Below, one piece after another: positions 9,211 to 17,574 of a DNA stretch of 64,000 nucleotides. Each line of letters begins with the position of its first letter. The stretch's first letter is position 1. The stretch is taken from assembly GCF_000430545.1 (NCBI RefSeq), contig NZ_KE387165.1, forward strand, positions 728 through 64,727. Reading direction: 5' to 3'. The position numbers and the translations under genes were made by a program. Below the pieces are notes generated by a model, which saw only the letters and a program-made list of their open reading frames with translations, was not told where the DNA came from and did no database searches. Source of the stretch: Tenacibaculum ovolyticum DSM 18103. Its GTDB lineage: Bacteria > Bacteroidota > Bacteroidia > Flavobacteriales > Flavobacteriaceae.

Positions 9211-10020
9211 ATGACTACACAACAATTAGTTAACGAAATTAGAAAAAAGAAATCGTTTTTATGCATCGGTTTAGATGTCGATTTGACGAAAATACCGCAA
9301 CATTTATTAGAAGAAGAGGATCCTATTTTTGCCTTTAATAAAGCCATTATTGATGCTACTCATCATTTATGTGTTGCCTACAAACCAAATACAGCTTTTT
9401 ATGAAGCTTATGGAATTAAAGGGTGGAAATCTCTTGAAAAAACAATAAGGTACATCAACGAAAAACATCCTGAAATTTTTACGATTGCAGATGCTAAACG
9501 TGGAGATATAGGAAACACATCAACAATGTATGCAAAGGCTTTTTTTGAAGATTTAGCTTTTGATTCTGTTACTGTTGCTCCATATATGGGAAAAGATTCT
9601 GTTGAGCCTTTTTTAGCTTTTAAAGACAAACATACAATCATGCTTGCCTTAACATCTAATCAAGGAGCTTTCGATTTTCAAACAAAAGACGTAGAAGGAA
9701 AGGAATTATATAAACAAGTTTTAGAAACTTCTAAGGCATGGAAAAATTCAGAAAATTTAATGTATGTTGTTGGTGCTACCAAGGCTGAATATTTTTCTGA
9801 AATACGTAAAATTGTTCCTGATAGTTTTTTATTGGTTCCAGGTGTAGGTGCACAAGGCGGAAACTTACAAGATGTATGTAAATACGGAATGAACAGTAAT
9901 GTTGGTTTACTAATTAACTCTTCTCGAGGAATTATTTACGCTTCTAATAAAGAAGATTTTGCAAACAAAGCAGCAAACAAAGCAGAGGAATTACAATTAC
10001 AAATGAGTGAAATATTATAA
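9211..10020 (+). CDS. pyrF: Orotidine 5'-phosphate decarboxylase (type 2)
   Basis: A 269-residue cytosolic enzyme catalysing the last step of UMP synthesis. The catalytic DxKxxD motif is [11 protein letters not shown] (Asp94, Lys96, Asp99). CIGLDVD near residue 18 and the phosphate-binding VPGVGAQGG near 207 are present. Its length and the GNTS motif place it in the longer type 2 group. It is a single gene closed by a terminator, divergent from the permease gene. Confidence 0.95.
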   Translation: MTTQQLVNEIRKKKSFLCIGLDVDLTKIPQHLLEEEDPIFAFNKAIIDATHHLCVAYKPNTAFYEAYGIKGWKSLEKTIRYINEKHPEIFTIADAKRGDIGNTSTMYAKAFFEDLAFDSVTVAPYMGKDSVEPFLAFKDKHTIMLALTSNQGAFDFQTKDVEGKELYKQVLETSKAWKNSENLMYVVGATKAEYFSEIRKIVPDSFLLVPGVGAQGGNLQDVCKYGMNSNVGLLINSSRGIIYASNKEDFANKAANKAEELQLQMSEIL

Positions 10021-10022
10021 AA

Positions 10023-10051
10023 AAAGCCAAGGTTAATGACTCCTTGGCTTT
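10023..10051 (+). terminator. Terminator of pyrF
   Basis: AAAGCCAAGG and CCTTGGCTTT form a perfect 10-bp stem with a 9-base loop, two bases after the stop codon. Confidence 0.85.
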
Positions 10052-10084
10052 ATAAATAAAATACTACAATTTAAAAATATAAGC

Positions 10085-10119
10085 TTAAAATTGGTTTACT
10101 TAAAACAAACCAATTTTAA
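10085..10119 (-). terminator. Terminator of the susCD operon
   Basis: TTAAAATTGGTTT and AAACCAATTTTAA form a 13-bp perfect stem with a 9-base loop just after the SusD stop codon, followed on the minus strand by T-rich sequence. Confidence 0.75.
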
Positions 10120-10129
10120 ACTTCATTAA

Positions 10130-11620
10130 TTAAAGTGGATTTTGAACCATATTAGGGTTTGCATCCATTTCTAACTGTGGTATTAACCATTCCCATTTAA
10201 TATCTGAAGCAGGAATGTTTATGTTATTGTCAGCCAAAGCAGCAGAATGATTTGCTCCTGATCTATCTAAAGGTAAATTTAACCTTTTAAGATCTAAAAA
10301 TCTAAATCCTTCTCCCCATAATTCAACTCTACGTTGAATTAAAATTTCGTCAATCAATGCAGCTCCTGCATTCGTTGATAAAGTATAATTACTATCTCTC
10401 GATACAGCTAACGTAAATAATGCAGCAGCAGCTAAGTTATCACTACCTTGTCTTGCTAAAGCTTCAGCTTCTATTAAATACATCTCTGCAGCTCTCATAT
10501 GAGACACATCAACCCTACTATCTCCATTATCAACTGCAATGAATTTTTGACTTGTATAAGGCTTTCTTGCATGAGAACCTAACAAAGAAACTCCTGATGG
10601 TAAATTTAAATGCAAACCAGTTGGGTCAAATAAACCTTTTCTTACATCTGTTGCAGAAATTTTATCATATAATAATGAGTTTATAGATCTAGGGTTTCCT
10701 CTAATTGCTGATGAACTAAAGTTTCTAGACATATAAGCGCCAAAGTTACCCCATTTATCTGTCTGATCTGCTATAATATGACTTGCCCACATAAATTCAG
10801 AATTACCTTGTGAATCAATACGGAAACCTTTTGCATAAGTTGATTGACTCATTAAAGGATATCCTGCTCTAGCTTGTGCTGCCATTGTTGCAGCTATAGG
10901 CCAATTTCCTTGAGTTAATGCTACTCTTGCTTTTAATCCCATAACCACATTAGCGTTAAAATGTGATTTATATTCTCTTGAATAACTTGCTAAAGCTATT
11001 AACGCAGCATCAAGATCTATATTAACCTGACTATAAACCTCTTCCACTGTAGAACGAGCCGAGTTTAAGGTTTTCGTATCCAACTTAATAGGAATTCCTA
11101 ATTGTGTATTTCCTCCACCTACAACGTATCTACTTCCATACATTTGAACTAATTGATAATGACACCAAGCTCTATAAGCTAATGCCTGACCTTTAATAGC
11201 CATTTTATCTTCTGTTAATCCTTCTGCAGCATCTACACCATTAATTAAAATATTAGCATTCGCTATTAACTCATAATAATATTGCCATTGGTACCTATTG
11301 TAATTATCAGTAGTACTCCTCCCTGAATTCCATTTATAAACAGCATTAAACCATTGTTCTCTATGTACAATTTGATCTTCACCCAAAGCATCCATATAAA
11401 TATAAATTGCTCCTTGTCCAGACCTTCCTTGCGCTCCAAAATCTTTTCTATAGTATAAAGACCTGTGTATTCCATTTAATAATGACTTTGCATTATCTGT
11501 TGTAGCTACAGTAGCACTAGCAGACACTTCGTCAGTAGGTACTGTATCTAAGAACTCTTCTTCACATGAAGTGAAAAAAATCATTCCAATAACTAATAAA
11601 CTATAAATATATTTTTTCAT
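10130..11620 (-). CDS. SusD/RagB family nutrient-binding outer-membrane lipoprotein
   Basis: A 496-residue lipoprotein (lipobox FFTSC, Cys19) of the SusD/RagB fold: N-terminal TPR-type helices (YRAWCHYQLVQMYG) and the family's C-terminal block (RRVELWGEGFRFLDLKRLNLPL). SusD proteins lie on the cell surface as a lid over their SusC channel and capture glycans or peptides. The start is 3 bases after the SusC stop, so they form one operon. No glycoside hydrolase or peptidase follows, so the substrate cannot be read from context. Confidence 0.94.
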   Translation of the reverse strand: MKKYIYSLLVIGMIFFTSCEEEFLDTVPTDEVSASATVATTDNAKSLLNGIHRSLYYRKDFGAQGRSGQGAIYIYMDALGEDQIVHREQWFNAVYKWNSGRSTTDNYNRYQWQYYYELIANANILINGVDAAEGLTEDKMAIKGQALAYRAWCHYQLVQMYGSRYVVGGGNTQLGIPIKLDTKTLNSARSTVEEVYSQVNIDLDAALIALASYSREYKSHFNANVVMGLKARVALTQGNWPIAATMAAQARAGYPLMSQSTYAKGFRIDSQGNSEFMWASHIIADQTDKWGNFGAYMSRNFSSSAIRGNPRSINSLLYDKISATDVRKGLFDPTGLHLNLPSGVSLLGSHARKPYTSQKFIAVDNGDSRVDVSHMRAAEMYLIEAEALARQGSDNLAAAALFTLAVSRDSNYTLSTNAGAALIDEILIQRRVELWGEGFRFLDLKRLNLPLDRSGANHSAALADNNINIPASDIKWEWLIPQLEMDANPNMVQNPL

Positions 11621-11623
11621 TTG

Positions 11624-14600
11624 TTAAAATTTTAAATTAACCCCCATTGTAATCACTCTAGATGGCGTATATACATTTGATGTATTCCCACTAAACTCTT
11701 GCTGCGAATTAAACCCCTTACGTGCATTTAAAGAAAATAAGTTTTCTGCGTTTGCAAAGAATTTAACACTTGACATATTCAATTTATTTGCTAAATTCGA
11801 TGATAAATTATACGAAAAACTAACTTGCCTTAAGTTTAAAAAAGAAGCATCAGTTAACCATCTATCAGAAGTAGCTCCCCATTGAGAACTAAAACTAGAA
11901 TCTAATCTTGGAACATCTGTAACATCTCCTGGCTTTTGCCATCTATTTAATATATCAACACTTTTAGAGCCACCATAATCACCAGCGCTCATAATACCCG
12001 CATAATTAAAGTCTAAATTTTCTCCACCTATCTGATAGGTAAACATAAAATTCAAATCAAAATTTTTATAACTTAAAGAATTTGAGATAGAACCTGTTAA
12101 ATCAGGAATAACAGTACCTGCATAGTGATATTTAGCATTATTAGAATCGGGGGTAACAGCTACCCCATTAACAGTTCTAACACCCGTTGCTGAAGCGTCT
12201 TCTGCAACAAACAAACCAGAACCATCTGTTGGATCTACTCCATACCAATCTCTAATCCAATAATCAAATAAAGATCTACCTACTTTTAGTTTTTTAGTTC
12301 CGTTAATAATTTCTTCCTGAGGTAAGAATGTAAACTCATTCTGTAAAGTAGATGCATTTACATTAATATTCCATTTAAAATCTTCTTTTTTAAATATATC
12401 ATAACCTAAACTAACCTCGATACCCCTATTAAATAATGTACCTATATTTTCTTTTTTTGAACCAATTCCATCAGACAATGCAACAGGAACATCAAATAAT
12501 AAATTATCTGATTCTTTATTATAAAATTCAACAGAAGCATTTAACCTTTCAAAAAGACCAAATTCTATAGCTACATCAAAGTTTTTACTAGTTTCCCATT
12601 GTAACTCTGGGTTACCTAAACTAGACCTTAAAAACCCTGATTCGCCTCCATTATTATAATCTAATTCAAATAAGGCCTGAAAAGGATAATACCCAATACC
12701 TCTACTATTACCTAACTCACCGTATGAAGCTCTAATTTTTAAATCATCAACCCAAGAGATACTTTCCATAAAGTTTTCTTTTTTCACACTCCAAGATCCA
12801 CCAACAGACCAGAAAGTACCCCATTTATAATCTGGACCAAATCTAGATGAACCATCTCTACGTAAAGAAGAACTAAAGAAATATTTATTATTAAAATTAT
12901 AATTAGCTCTACCAAAATAACTTTCTTCTTTTAATCTATCTACAACAGAACCTAAATCTGTAGTTGTAACAAAATTAATTAATTCTGTATTTCCATCTAT
13001 AATTAACCCTGCTCTATTACCATATAATCGATCTATTTTTAAATCTTGAGATTCATGTCCTAATAAAAAATCTAAATTATGATCTCCAAAAGATTTTTTA
13101 TAACTTAACAACTGGTTAAACCCTAAAGTTGTAGTTCTTGTATATGATTTAGAAGCATCTCCACCTGGAGCACCATCACCAACTAATTTATTTCTAAAAG
13201 TACTTCTATAATAATTTTGTTCTTCATAAGATAAATTAGTTCTAAAAGATAATCCTTCTGCTAAAGTTAAATCAATATAGGTTTTGGCGTTCAAATTATT
13301 TGTTTCTCTGAGCTCCTTATTTAACAAAATTTCTTGTACTATATGTCTTCCTGCACTTGCTCCAGAAGGCCTTACCCCTTGATAATCAAATAACTTATCA
13401 CCATTACTATCTAAAATATAATCTCCAGTAACTGGATCATGCTGGTGAATTGGGTAAATAGGCCCCATCCCTCTTGTAAATCTAAATGGGTTTACAAAAG
13501 AATTACTTCCTTCTGTTTGTGCTTGATTTCCTTTTGAAAAAGTACCAGCAATATTTAAACCTGCTTTCAACCAAGGTCTTGCTTCATAGTTTAAATTAAC
13601 ACGTGTAGACACTCTTTCAAAATCAGAATTTAAAAGATAACCATCTTCTTTTAAATACCCCATAGAAGCAAAATAATTTGCATTATCACTTTTTCCTTGA
13701 TAACTTAAGTCATAATTACGCCTAATACCAACTCTGGTAATTGCCTTTTCCCAATCTAAATCATCAGCATATAACAACCTTGCATTTGGATTCAATTTAC
13801 CATCAACCCCTACAATTTGATCATTGGGTACATTAAATGGATTGTATCCTAATAAATTAAATATACCATTTGTTGCTCCTGTATTAGCTGTAGCTAAATC
13901 CGCAGCTGAAGCTGTACCTGGTACTGCATTAGAATTACGTAAAGCTTCCCACATGATTGGATAATAATCTTTTGCATTAATTCTATCATATTCAGCTATA
14001 CCTCTTGTAACAACACCTGTTGAAGCACTAAATCTTAATTCTCCTACTTGAGACTTTCCTTTTTTTGTTGTAACAATAACAACACCATTTGTCGCTTTAT
14101 TTCCATAAAGAGCAGTTGAAGATGCATCCTTTAATATAGATATACTTTCAATATCATTTGGATTAATAGCATTTAAGTCTCCATTAATAGGGATACCATC
14201 AACTACATACAATGGAGAATTAGAAGCTCCAAACGAACCAAAACCTCTAATTCTAATAGATTGTCCAGATCCTGGCTGACCACTAGACGCAGTTACAATA
14301 ACCCCTGGAGAAGCTCCTTCTAAAGCTGTTGATATATTAGAGACAGCTCGATTTTCAATATCTCCTGTATTAATAGTTGTAACAGCTCCTGTTAATGCCT
14401 CTTTGCTCGAAGTACCATAAGCTACAACAACAACTTCATTTAAAAGATTACGGTCTTCGACCATCATAACATTAACAATACCTAAATTACCTATTGTCTT
14501 TGTAACAGTTTTATAACCTAAGCTGCTAAAAAGAAGAATATCTCCTACACTAACTTTCAAAGAATACTTTCCATCAAAATCTGTTTCTGTACCAGATGTA

Positions 14601-14737
14601 GTTCCTTTTATAAGAATACTAACACCAGGAATACCTCCTAAATCTGAAGAAACTGTTCCTGAAATAGTTTTTTTTTGCGCCAATAATGATGTGGAAATAA
14701 ATAAGAACATCAATATTAGAGAAATTTTTACTTTCAT
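11624..14737 (-). CDS. SusC/RagA family TonB-dependent outer-membrane transporter
   Basis: A 1037-residue 22-stranded-barrel type transporter. A signal peptide (ending LLAQ) is followed by a carboxypeptidase D-like regulatory domain (ISGTVSSDLGGIPGVSILIKG, residues 25-100). Next come the plug domain (LNEVVVVAYGTSSKEALTGA, VDGIPINGDL, IESISILKDASSTALYG) and the barrel ending in an aromatic C-terminal strand (VITMGVNLKF). It imports a large substrate across the outer membrane with energy from TonB and is paired with SusD. No intact hybrid two-component or anti-sigma regulator is adjacent; a LytTR remnant lies upstream. Confidence 0.95.
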   Translation of the reverse strand: MKVKISLILMFLFISTSLLAQKKTISGTVSSDLGGIPGVSILIKGTTSGTETDFDGKYSLKVSVGDILLFSSLGYKTVTKTIGNLGIVNVMMVEDRNLLNEVVVVAYGTSSKEALTGAVTTINTGDIENRAVSNISTALEGASPGVIVTASSGQPGSGQSIRIRGFGSFGASNSPLYVVDGIPINGDLNAINPNDIESISILKDASSTALYGNKATNGVVIVTTKKGKSQVGELRFSASTGVVTRGIAEYDRINAKDYYPIMWEALRNSNAVPGTASAADLATANTGATNGIFNLLGYNPFNVPNDQIVGVDGKLNPNARLLYADDLDWEKAITRVGIRRNYDLSYQGKSDNANYFASMGYLKEDGYLLNSDFERVSTRVNLNYEARPWLKAGLNIAGTFSKGNQAQTEGSNSFVNPFRFTRGMGPIYPIHQHDPVTGDYILDSNGDKLFDYQGVRPSGASAGRHIVQEILLNKELRETNNLNAKTYIDLTLAEGLSFRTNLSYEEQNYYRSTFRNKLVGDGAPGGDASKSYTRTTTLGFNQLLSYKKSFGDHNLDFLLGHESQDLKIDRLYGNRAGLIIDGNTELINFVTTTDLGSVVDRLKEESYFGRANYNFNNKYFFSSSLRRDGSSRFGPDYKWGTFWSVGGSWSVKKENFMESISWVDDLKIRASYGELGNSRGIGYYPFQALFELDYNNGGESGFLRSSLGNPELQWETSKNFDVAIEFGLFERLNASVEFYNKESDNLLFDVPVALSDGIGSKKENIGTLFNRGIEVSLGYDIFKKEDFKWNINVNASTLQNEFTFLPQEEIINGTKKLKVGRSLFDYWIRDWYGVDPTDGSGLFVAEDASATGVRTVNGVAVTPDSNNAKYHYAGTVIPDLTGSISNSLSYKNFDLNFMFTYQIGGENLDFNYAGIMSAGDYGGSKSVDILNRWQKPGDVTDVPRLDSSFSSQWGATSDRWLTDASFLNLRQVSFSYNLSSNLANKLNMSSVKFFANAENLFSLNARKGFNSQQEFSGNTSNVYTPSRVITMGVNLKF

Positions 14738-15170
14738 AAAATAAGTTTTTAATTATAAATTTATTTTTAATTAATCCGAGAAATAACCATTAATTCAATT
14801 AACCATTATCAATAACACTTACCTCCCCTACAATATTAACACTTTTTAGCAATTAATTAACACTAAAACAACTAAATATATCATTTTTTAAGAATCACAA
14901 CAACAAAACCCCACAATCTATTATATCTCAAAAAGCTTCTCTAATACAGAATACTATTGAATAATAACTTGTTTCTATTTAATTTCAAAAAAATATAACC
15001 CTACAAGTTAATACAACCACTTACGAAACAATTCGAATAATCCTTCAGAAAGAAAAACACAAAAAAATAAAACTTTTTTAAAACTATTATATCAAACAAA
15101 AAGAAATACAAATCAATATAAAAACTATAGACATATAAAGAAAATCTAATATCGCAAAAAAGAAAAGTAA
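14738..15170. other. AT-rich intergenic region upstream of susC
   Basis: About 430 bases of very AT-rich sequence with no gene. It presumably contains the susC promoter, but I could not single out a -33/-7 pair with confidence. Confidence 0.5.
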
Positions 15171-15467
15171 AACTATTTCATTAGAGTAAAACATAATTAT
15201 ATATTTGTTTCTAATTACCATGTCGAAATTTTCACAACAGATAACAGAAAATACTTATTAAGAGAGTCTTTATCTAGTATTATAAAAAGACTAAACTCTA
15301 GCCAGTTTATTAGAATACATAGATCTACAATTATAAACTCAAACTTTATAGATGAAATAATTGCATCTAACTACGGAGAAACAGATGTAAAAATAAATGA
15401 TAATAAAACTTTTAGAGTTAGTAAAGGTTACAAAAAAGAGTTTCAAGAAATCATGGGAGTTAAATAG
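15171..15467 (+). pseudogene. Remnant of a LytTR-type DNA-binding regulator
   Basis: From just after a TAA at 15168-15170, one frame stays open to the TAG at 15465-15467 but has no usable start codon. Its translation is a LytTR domain: NYHVEIFTTDNRKYLLRESL, then FIRIHRSTIINSNFIDEI (the F-R-(I/V)-HRS-x-I-(I/V)-N hallmark), and a C-terminal FRVSKGYKKEFQ. The first strand looks shortened: FIRVKHNYI runs almost straight into NYHVEI, missing about ten residues of the usual ILYIEA segment, and the receiver domain is gone. It lies between susC and a BtuF-like gene. I infer a decayed LytTR response regulator. Confidence 0.7.
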
Positions 15468-15487
15468 TATTAAACTTCACCTTATTC

Positions 15488-16255
15488 ATGAATAAAAAAA
15501 GTGCAAAATCTTCATATAAAAGAATAATTTCATTAGTCCCTAGTCAAACAGAATTACTGGTTGATTTAGGACTTGAAGACTCTATTATTGGTGTTACTAA
15601 ATTTTGTATTCACCCAAGTCATTTAATAAATAACAAAACGATTGTTGGAGGAACAAAAACCATTAAACTTGATAAAATAAAAGGGTTAAACCCTGATATT
15701 ATTCTTTGTAATAAAGAAGAAAACACTAAAGAAATTGTTAAAGCTTGCCTACAAATTGCACCTACACATGTTTCAGATATTTTTACACTTGATGACTCTA
15801 AAAAACTTATAAAAGAATACGGTGATATTTTTTATTGTAAAACACAAGCTCAAAACATCATTAAAAAATTAGATTCTGAAATTTTACAATTTCAGAAATT
15901 CATTAAAAACAAAAGAAAAAAAACAGTTGCTTACTTTATTTGGAAAAACCCATGGATGGTTGCTGCAAATAACACTTTTATTAACCACCTTATAGAATTA
16001 AATAATTTTAAAAATATTTACAAGAACTTAAACCGTTACCCTGAAATTGAATTACAGGATATTAAAAAAGAAAATCCTAATTTAATTTTACTCTCATCTG
16101 AACCTTTTCCTTTTAAAGAAAAACATATTAATGAAATGGCATCAAACGACATTCAATCAAAAATAATTTTGGTTGATGGAGAAATGTTTTCTTGGTATGG
16201 TAGCAGATTACTAAAAGCTTTTGATTATTTTAAAAAATTACACAATAGTATTTGA
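15488..16255 (+). CDS. BtuF-like periplasmic-binding-fold protein (helical backbone metal receptor family)
   Basis: A 255-residue protein with the two-lobed BtuF/FecB fold: RIISLVPSQTELLVDLGLEDSIIGVTKF at the start, LNPDIILCNKEENTKE, AYFIWKNPWMVAANNTFINHL in the centre and a C-terminal lobe. Relatives bind cobalamin or haem-like metal chelates. There is no signal peptide or lipobox, unlike transport BtuF; cytosolic or unrecognised-export variants of this kind are common in Flavobacteriia. No permease or ATPase is adjacent. Its 3' end overlaps the convergent small gene by 18 bases. Confidence 0.8.
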   Translation: MNKKSAKSSYKRIISLVPSQTELLVDLGLEDSIIGVTKFCIHPSHLINNKTIVGGTKTIKLDKIKGLNPDIILCNKEENTKEIVKACLQIAPTHVSDIFTLDDSKKLIKEYGDIFYCKTQAQNIIKKLDSEILQFQKFIKNKRKKTVAYFIWKNPWMVAANNTFINHLIELNNFKNIYKNLNRYPEIELQDIKKENPNLILLSSEPFPFKEKHINEMASNDIQSKIILVDGEMFSWYGSRLLKAFDYFKKLHNSI

Positions 16256-16435
16256 TAATTCTTTGTATAAATACTTTACTCGGTTCAACTTTTCTAATAT
16301 CTGCATTGCTTTAAATGCAGATCGATCACTTTTACACTCGTCTTCATATTTATAATCATTAGCTCTTTCAACTAATTTACGATACCTATCTTCAAGATGT
16401 GTTCTATAATTCTGTAATTGATTAATTCTTGACAT
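16238..16435 (-). CDS. Small hypothetical protein
   Basis: A 65-residue charged helical protein (begins MSRINQLQNYRTHLEDRY, ends KYLYKELSNTIV), likely a coiled-coil hairpin with no membrane segment. I use the ATG at 16433-16435; the frame extends upstream to 16492, but that part reads like untranslated AT-rich sequence. The 3' end overlaps the convergent BtuF-like gene. I do not recognise the family. Confidence 0.65.
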   Translation of the reverse strand: MSRINQLQNYRTHLEDRYRKLVERANDYKYEDECKSDRSAFKAMQILEKLNRVKYLYKELSNTIV

Positions 16436-16520
16436 TTTAGATATAATTAAGGGCTTTATAAATATACGTAAATATTTGACTAACAAAAACATAAATCAAA
16501 AAACATTCTTTTTTAAAACA

Positions 16521-16546
16521 AAAAGAGTTCGCAAATTAGCGAACCC
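16521..16546 (-). terminator. Terminator of the DUF4197 lipoprotein gene
   Basis: On the minus strand GTTCGC-TAATTT-GCGAAC is followed by a CTCTTTTTGTTTT tract, 25 bases after the stop codon. Confidence 0.75.
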
Positions 16547-16570
16547 TTCTGTTGGTGTTTTCATAAAATT

Positions 16571-17281
16571 TTAGAACTTGTCTTGCAAAGCAAATACTTG
16601 CTTTAACAAAGCTGTATTACGTAAACCTACTTTTTCACGAATTCCTTTTTCTTCAACAGCTATCATTGTAAAAACTCCTTTTAAAGCTTCTCCTGTAACG
16701 TAATCTGTTAAGTCTGGATTTACTCTTTTTACAAAAGGAATACTATTATATTTATTAATCAAATTCGACCAAATTTTATCAGCTCCTACTTTCGCAAAAG
16801 ATTTTTTAATTACTGGATTAAATTGATTGTACAATGCTGTATTTGTTTTTCCTTGTAAATAAGAAGTTGCTGCGTTTTGCTGACCTAATAAAATATTTTT
16901 AGCATCGTTAAAACTTATTTCTTTAACTGCATTTACAAAAATTGGTGTTGCTGTTTTAACAGCATCCTCTGCGGTTCTATTAATTGCTTTTAACCCTTCA
17001 TTAGCTAAATTACTTAAGCCTATTTTACGTAAACCTTTATCAACAGCCTGTAATTCTTTTGGCAAAATAATTTTAACTAATTCATTTCTATAAAAACCAT
17101 CTTTAGCTGTTAATTTAGTAACCTGATGTTTAATCCCGTTATCTAAAGCTTGGCGTAATCCATTTCCTATTTGTTGTTGCGATAAAACACCTCCACCTTG
17201 AGGTAATTGATTCACTACTTTTTGTAATTCTGCACATCCTGTTAATAAAACTACAAATGCTACTGCTACTATTTTTTTCAT
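16571..17281 (-). CDS. DUF4197 family lipoprotein
   Basis: A 236-residue lipoprotein (VLLTGC, Cys16). The rest is an all-helical DUF4197 domain, recognisable from the repeated IGNGLRQALDNGI, ILLGQQNAATSYLQGKT and KGVFTMIAVEEKGIRE segments; the last is the family's conserved end. The function is unknown in any organism I know of. It is probably monocistronic, with its own terminator. Confidence 0.85.
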   Translation of the reverse strand: MKKIVAVAFVVLLTGCAELQKVVNQLPQGGGVLSQQQIGNGLRQALDNGIKHQVTKLTAKDGFYRNELVKIILPKELQAVDKGLRKIGLSNLANEGLKAINRTAEDAVKTATPIFVNAVKEISFNDAKNILLGQQNAATSYLQGKTNTALYNQFNPVIKKSFAKVGADKIWSNLINKYNSIPFVKRVNPDLTDYVTGEALKGVFTMIAVEEKGIREKVGLRNTALLKQVFALQDKF

Positions 17282-17332
17282 TCTTAATTTGGTTTATATA
17301 TTTTTAGAAACAATTATCTATTAATTGTCACA

Positions 17333-17497
17333 TTATTTAAAACTATCTGTTTTTTTATCGTAACCGTAAGGGCAATGTCTACAACCGCTTTTACAGCAAT
17401 AACCTCTTTTTAAATGATAACTCTCGGTAAACACTTTATAACCATCTTCATTTAAATAGTAATCCTCTTCAGTTAACTCTATTCGTTTATTGTACAT
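17333..17497 (-). CDS. DUF5522 family small Cys-rich protein
   Basis: A 54-residue protein with the DUF5522 signature: YYLNEDGYKVFTESYHLKRG, then GYCCKSGCRHCPYG with four cysteines, a probable metal-binding knuckle. I use the ATG at 17495-17497; upstream in-frame codons to 17539 are not needed for the family and run into the preceding terminator. The function is unknown. It lies between a terminator and the DUF4197 gene. Confidence 0.8.
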   Translation of the reverse strand: MYNKRIELTEEDYYLNEDGYKVFTESYHLKRGYCCKSGCRHCPYGYDKKTDSFK

Positions 17498-17526
17498 AGT
17501 TACAAAAGTATTCTTTTTTAAACACA

Positions 17527-17554
17527 AAAAGACTGCCAAATTTGACAGTCTTTT
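17527..17554 (-). terminator. Terminator of the ABC-permease/M1 gene
   Basis: AAAAGACTG and CAGTCTTTT pair across an inner palindromic CAAATTTG core, 20 bases after the stop codon of the 1217-residue gene. Confidence 0.75.
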
Positions 17555-17574
17555 ATTTTAACAACTAATTTTCA

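Noticed and set aside
10130-14737. Assigning a glycan substrate to the SusC/SusD pair
   Set aside because: No CAZyme, sulfatase or peptidase is adjacent and the regulator is only a remnant, so a substrate would be a guess.
15488-16255. Naming the BtuF-like protein btuF
   Set aside because: No signal peptide and no BtuC/BtuD partners nearby, so a role in cobalamin import is not supported.
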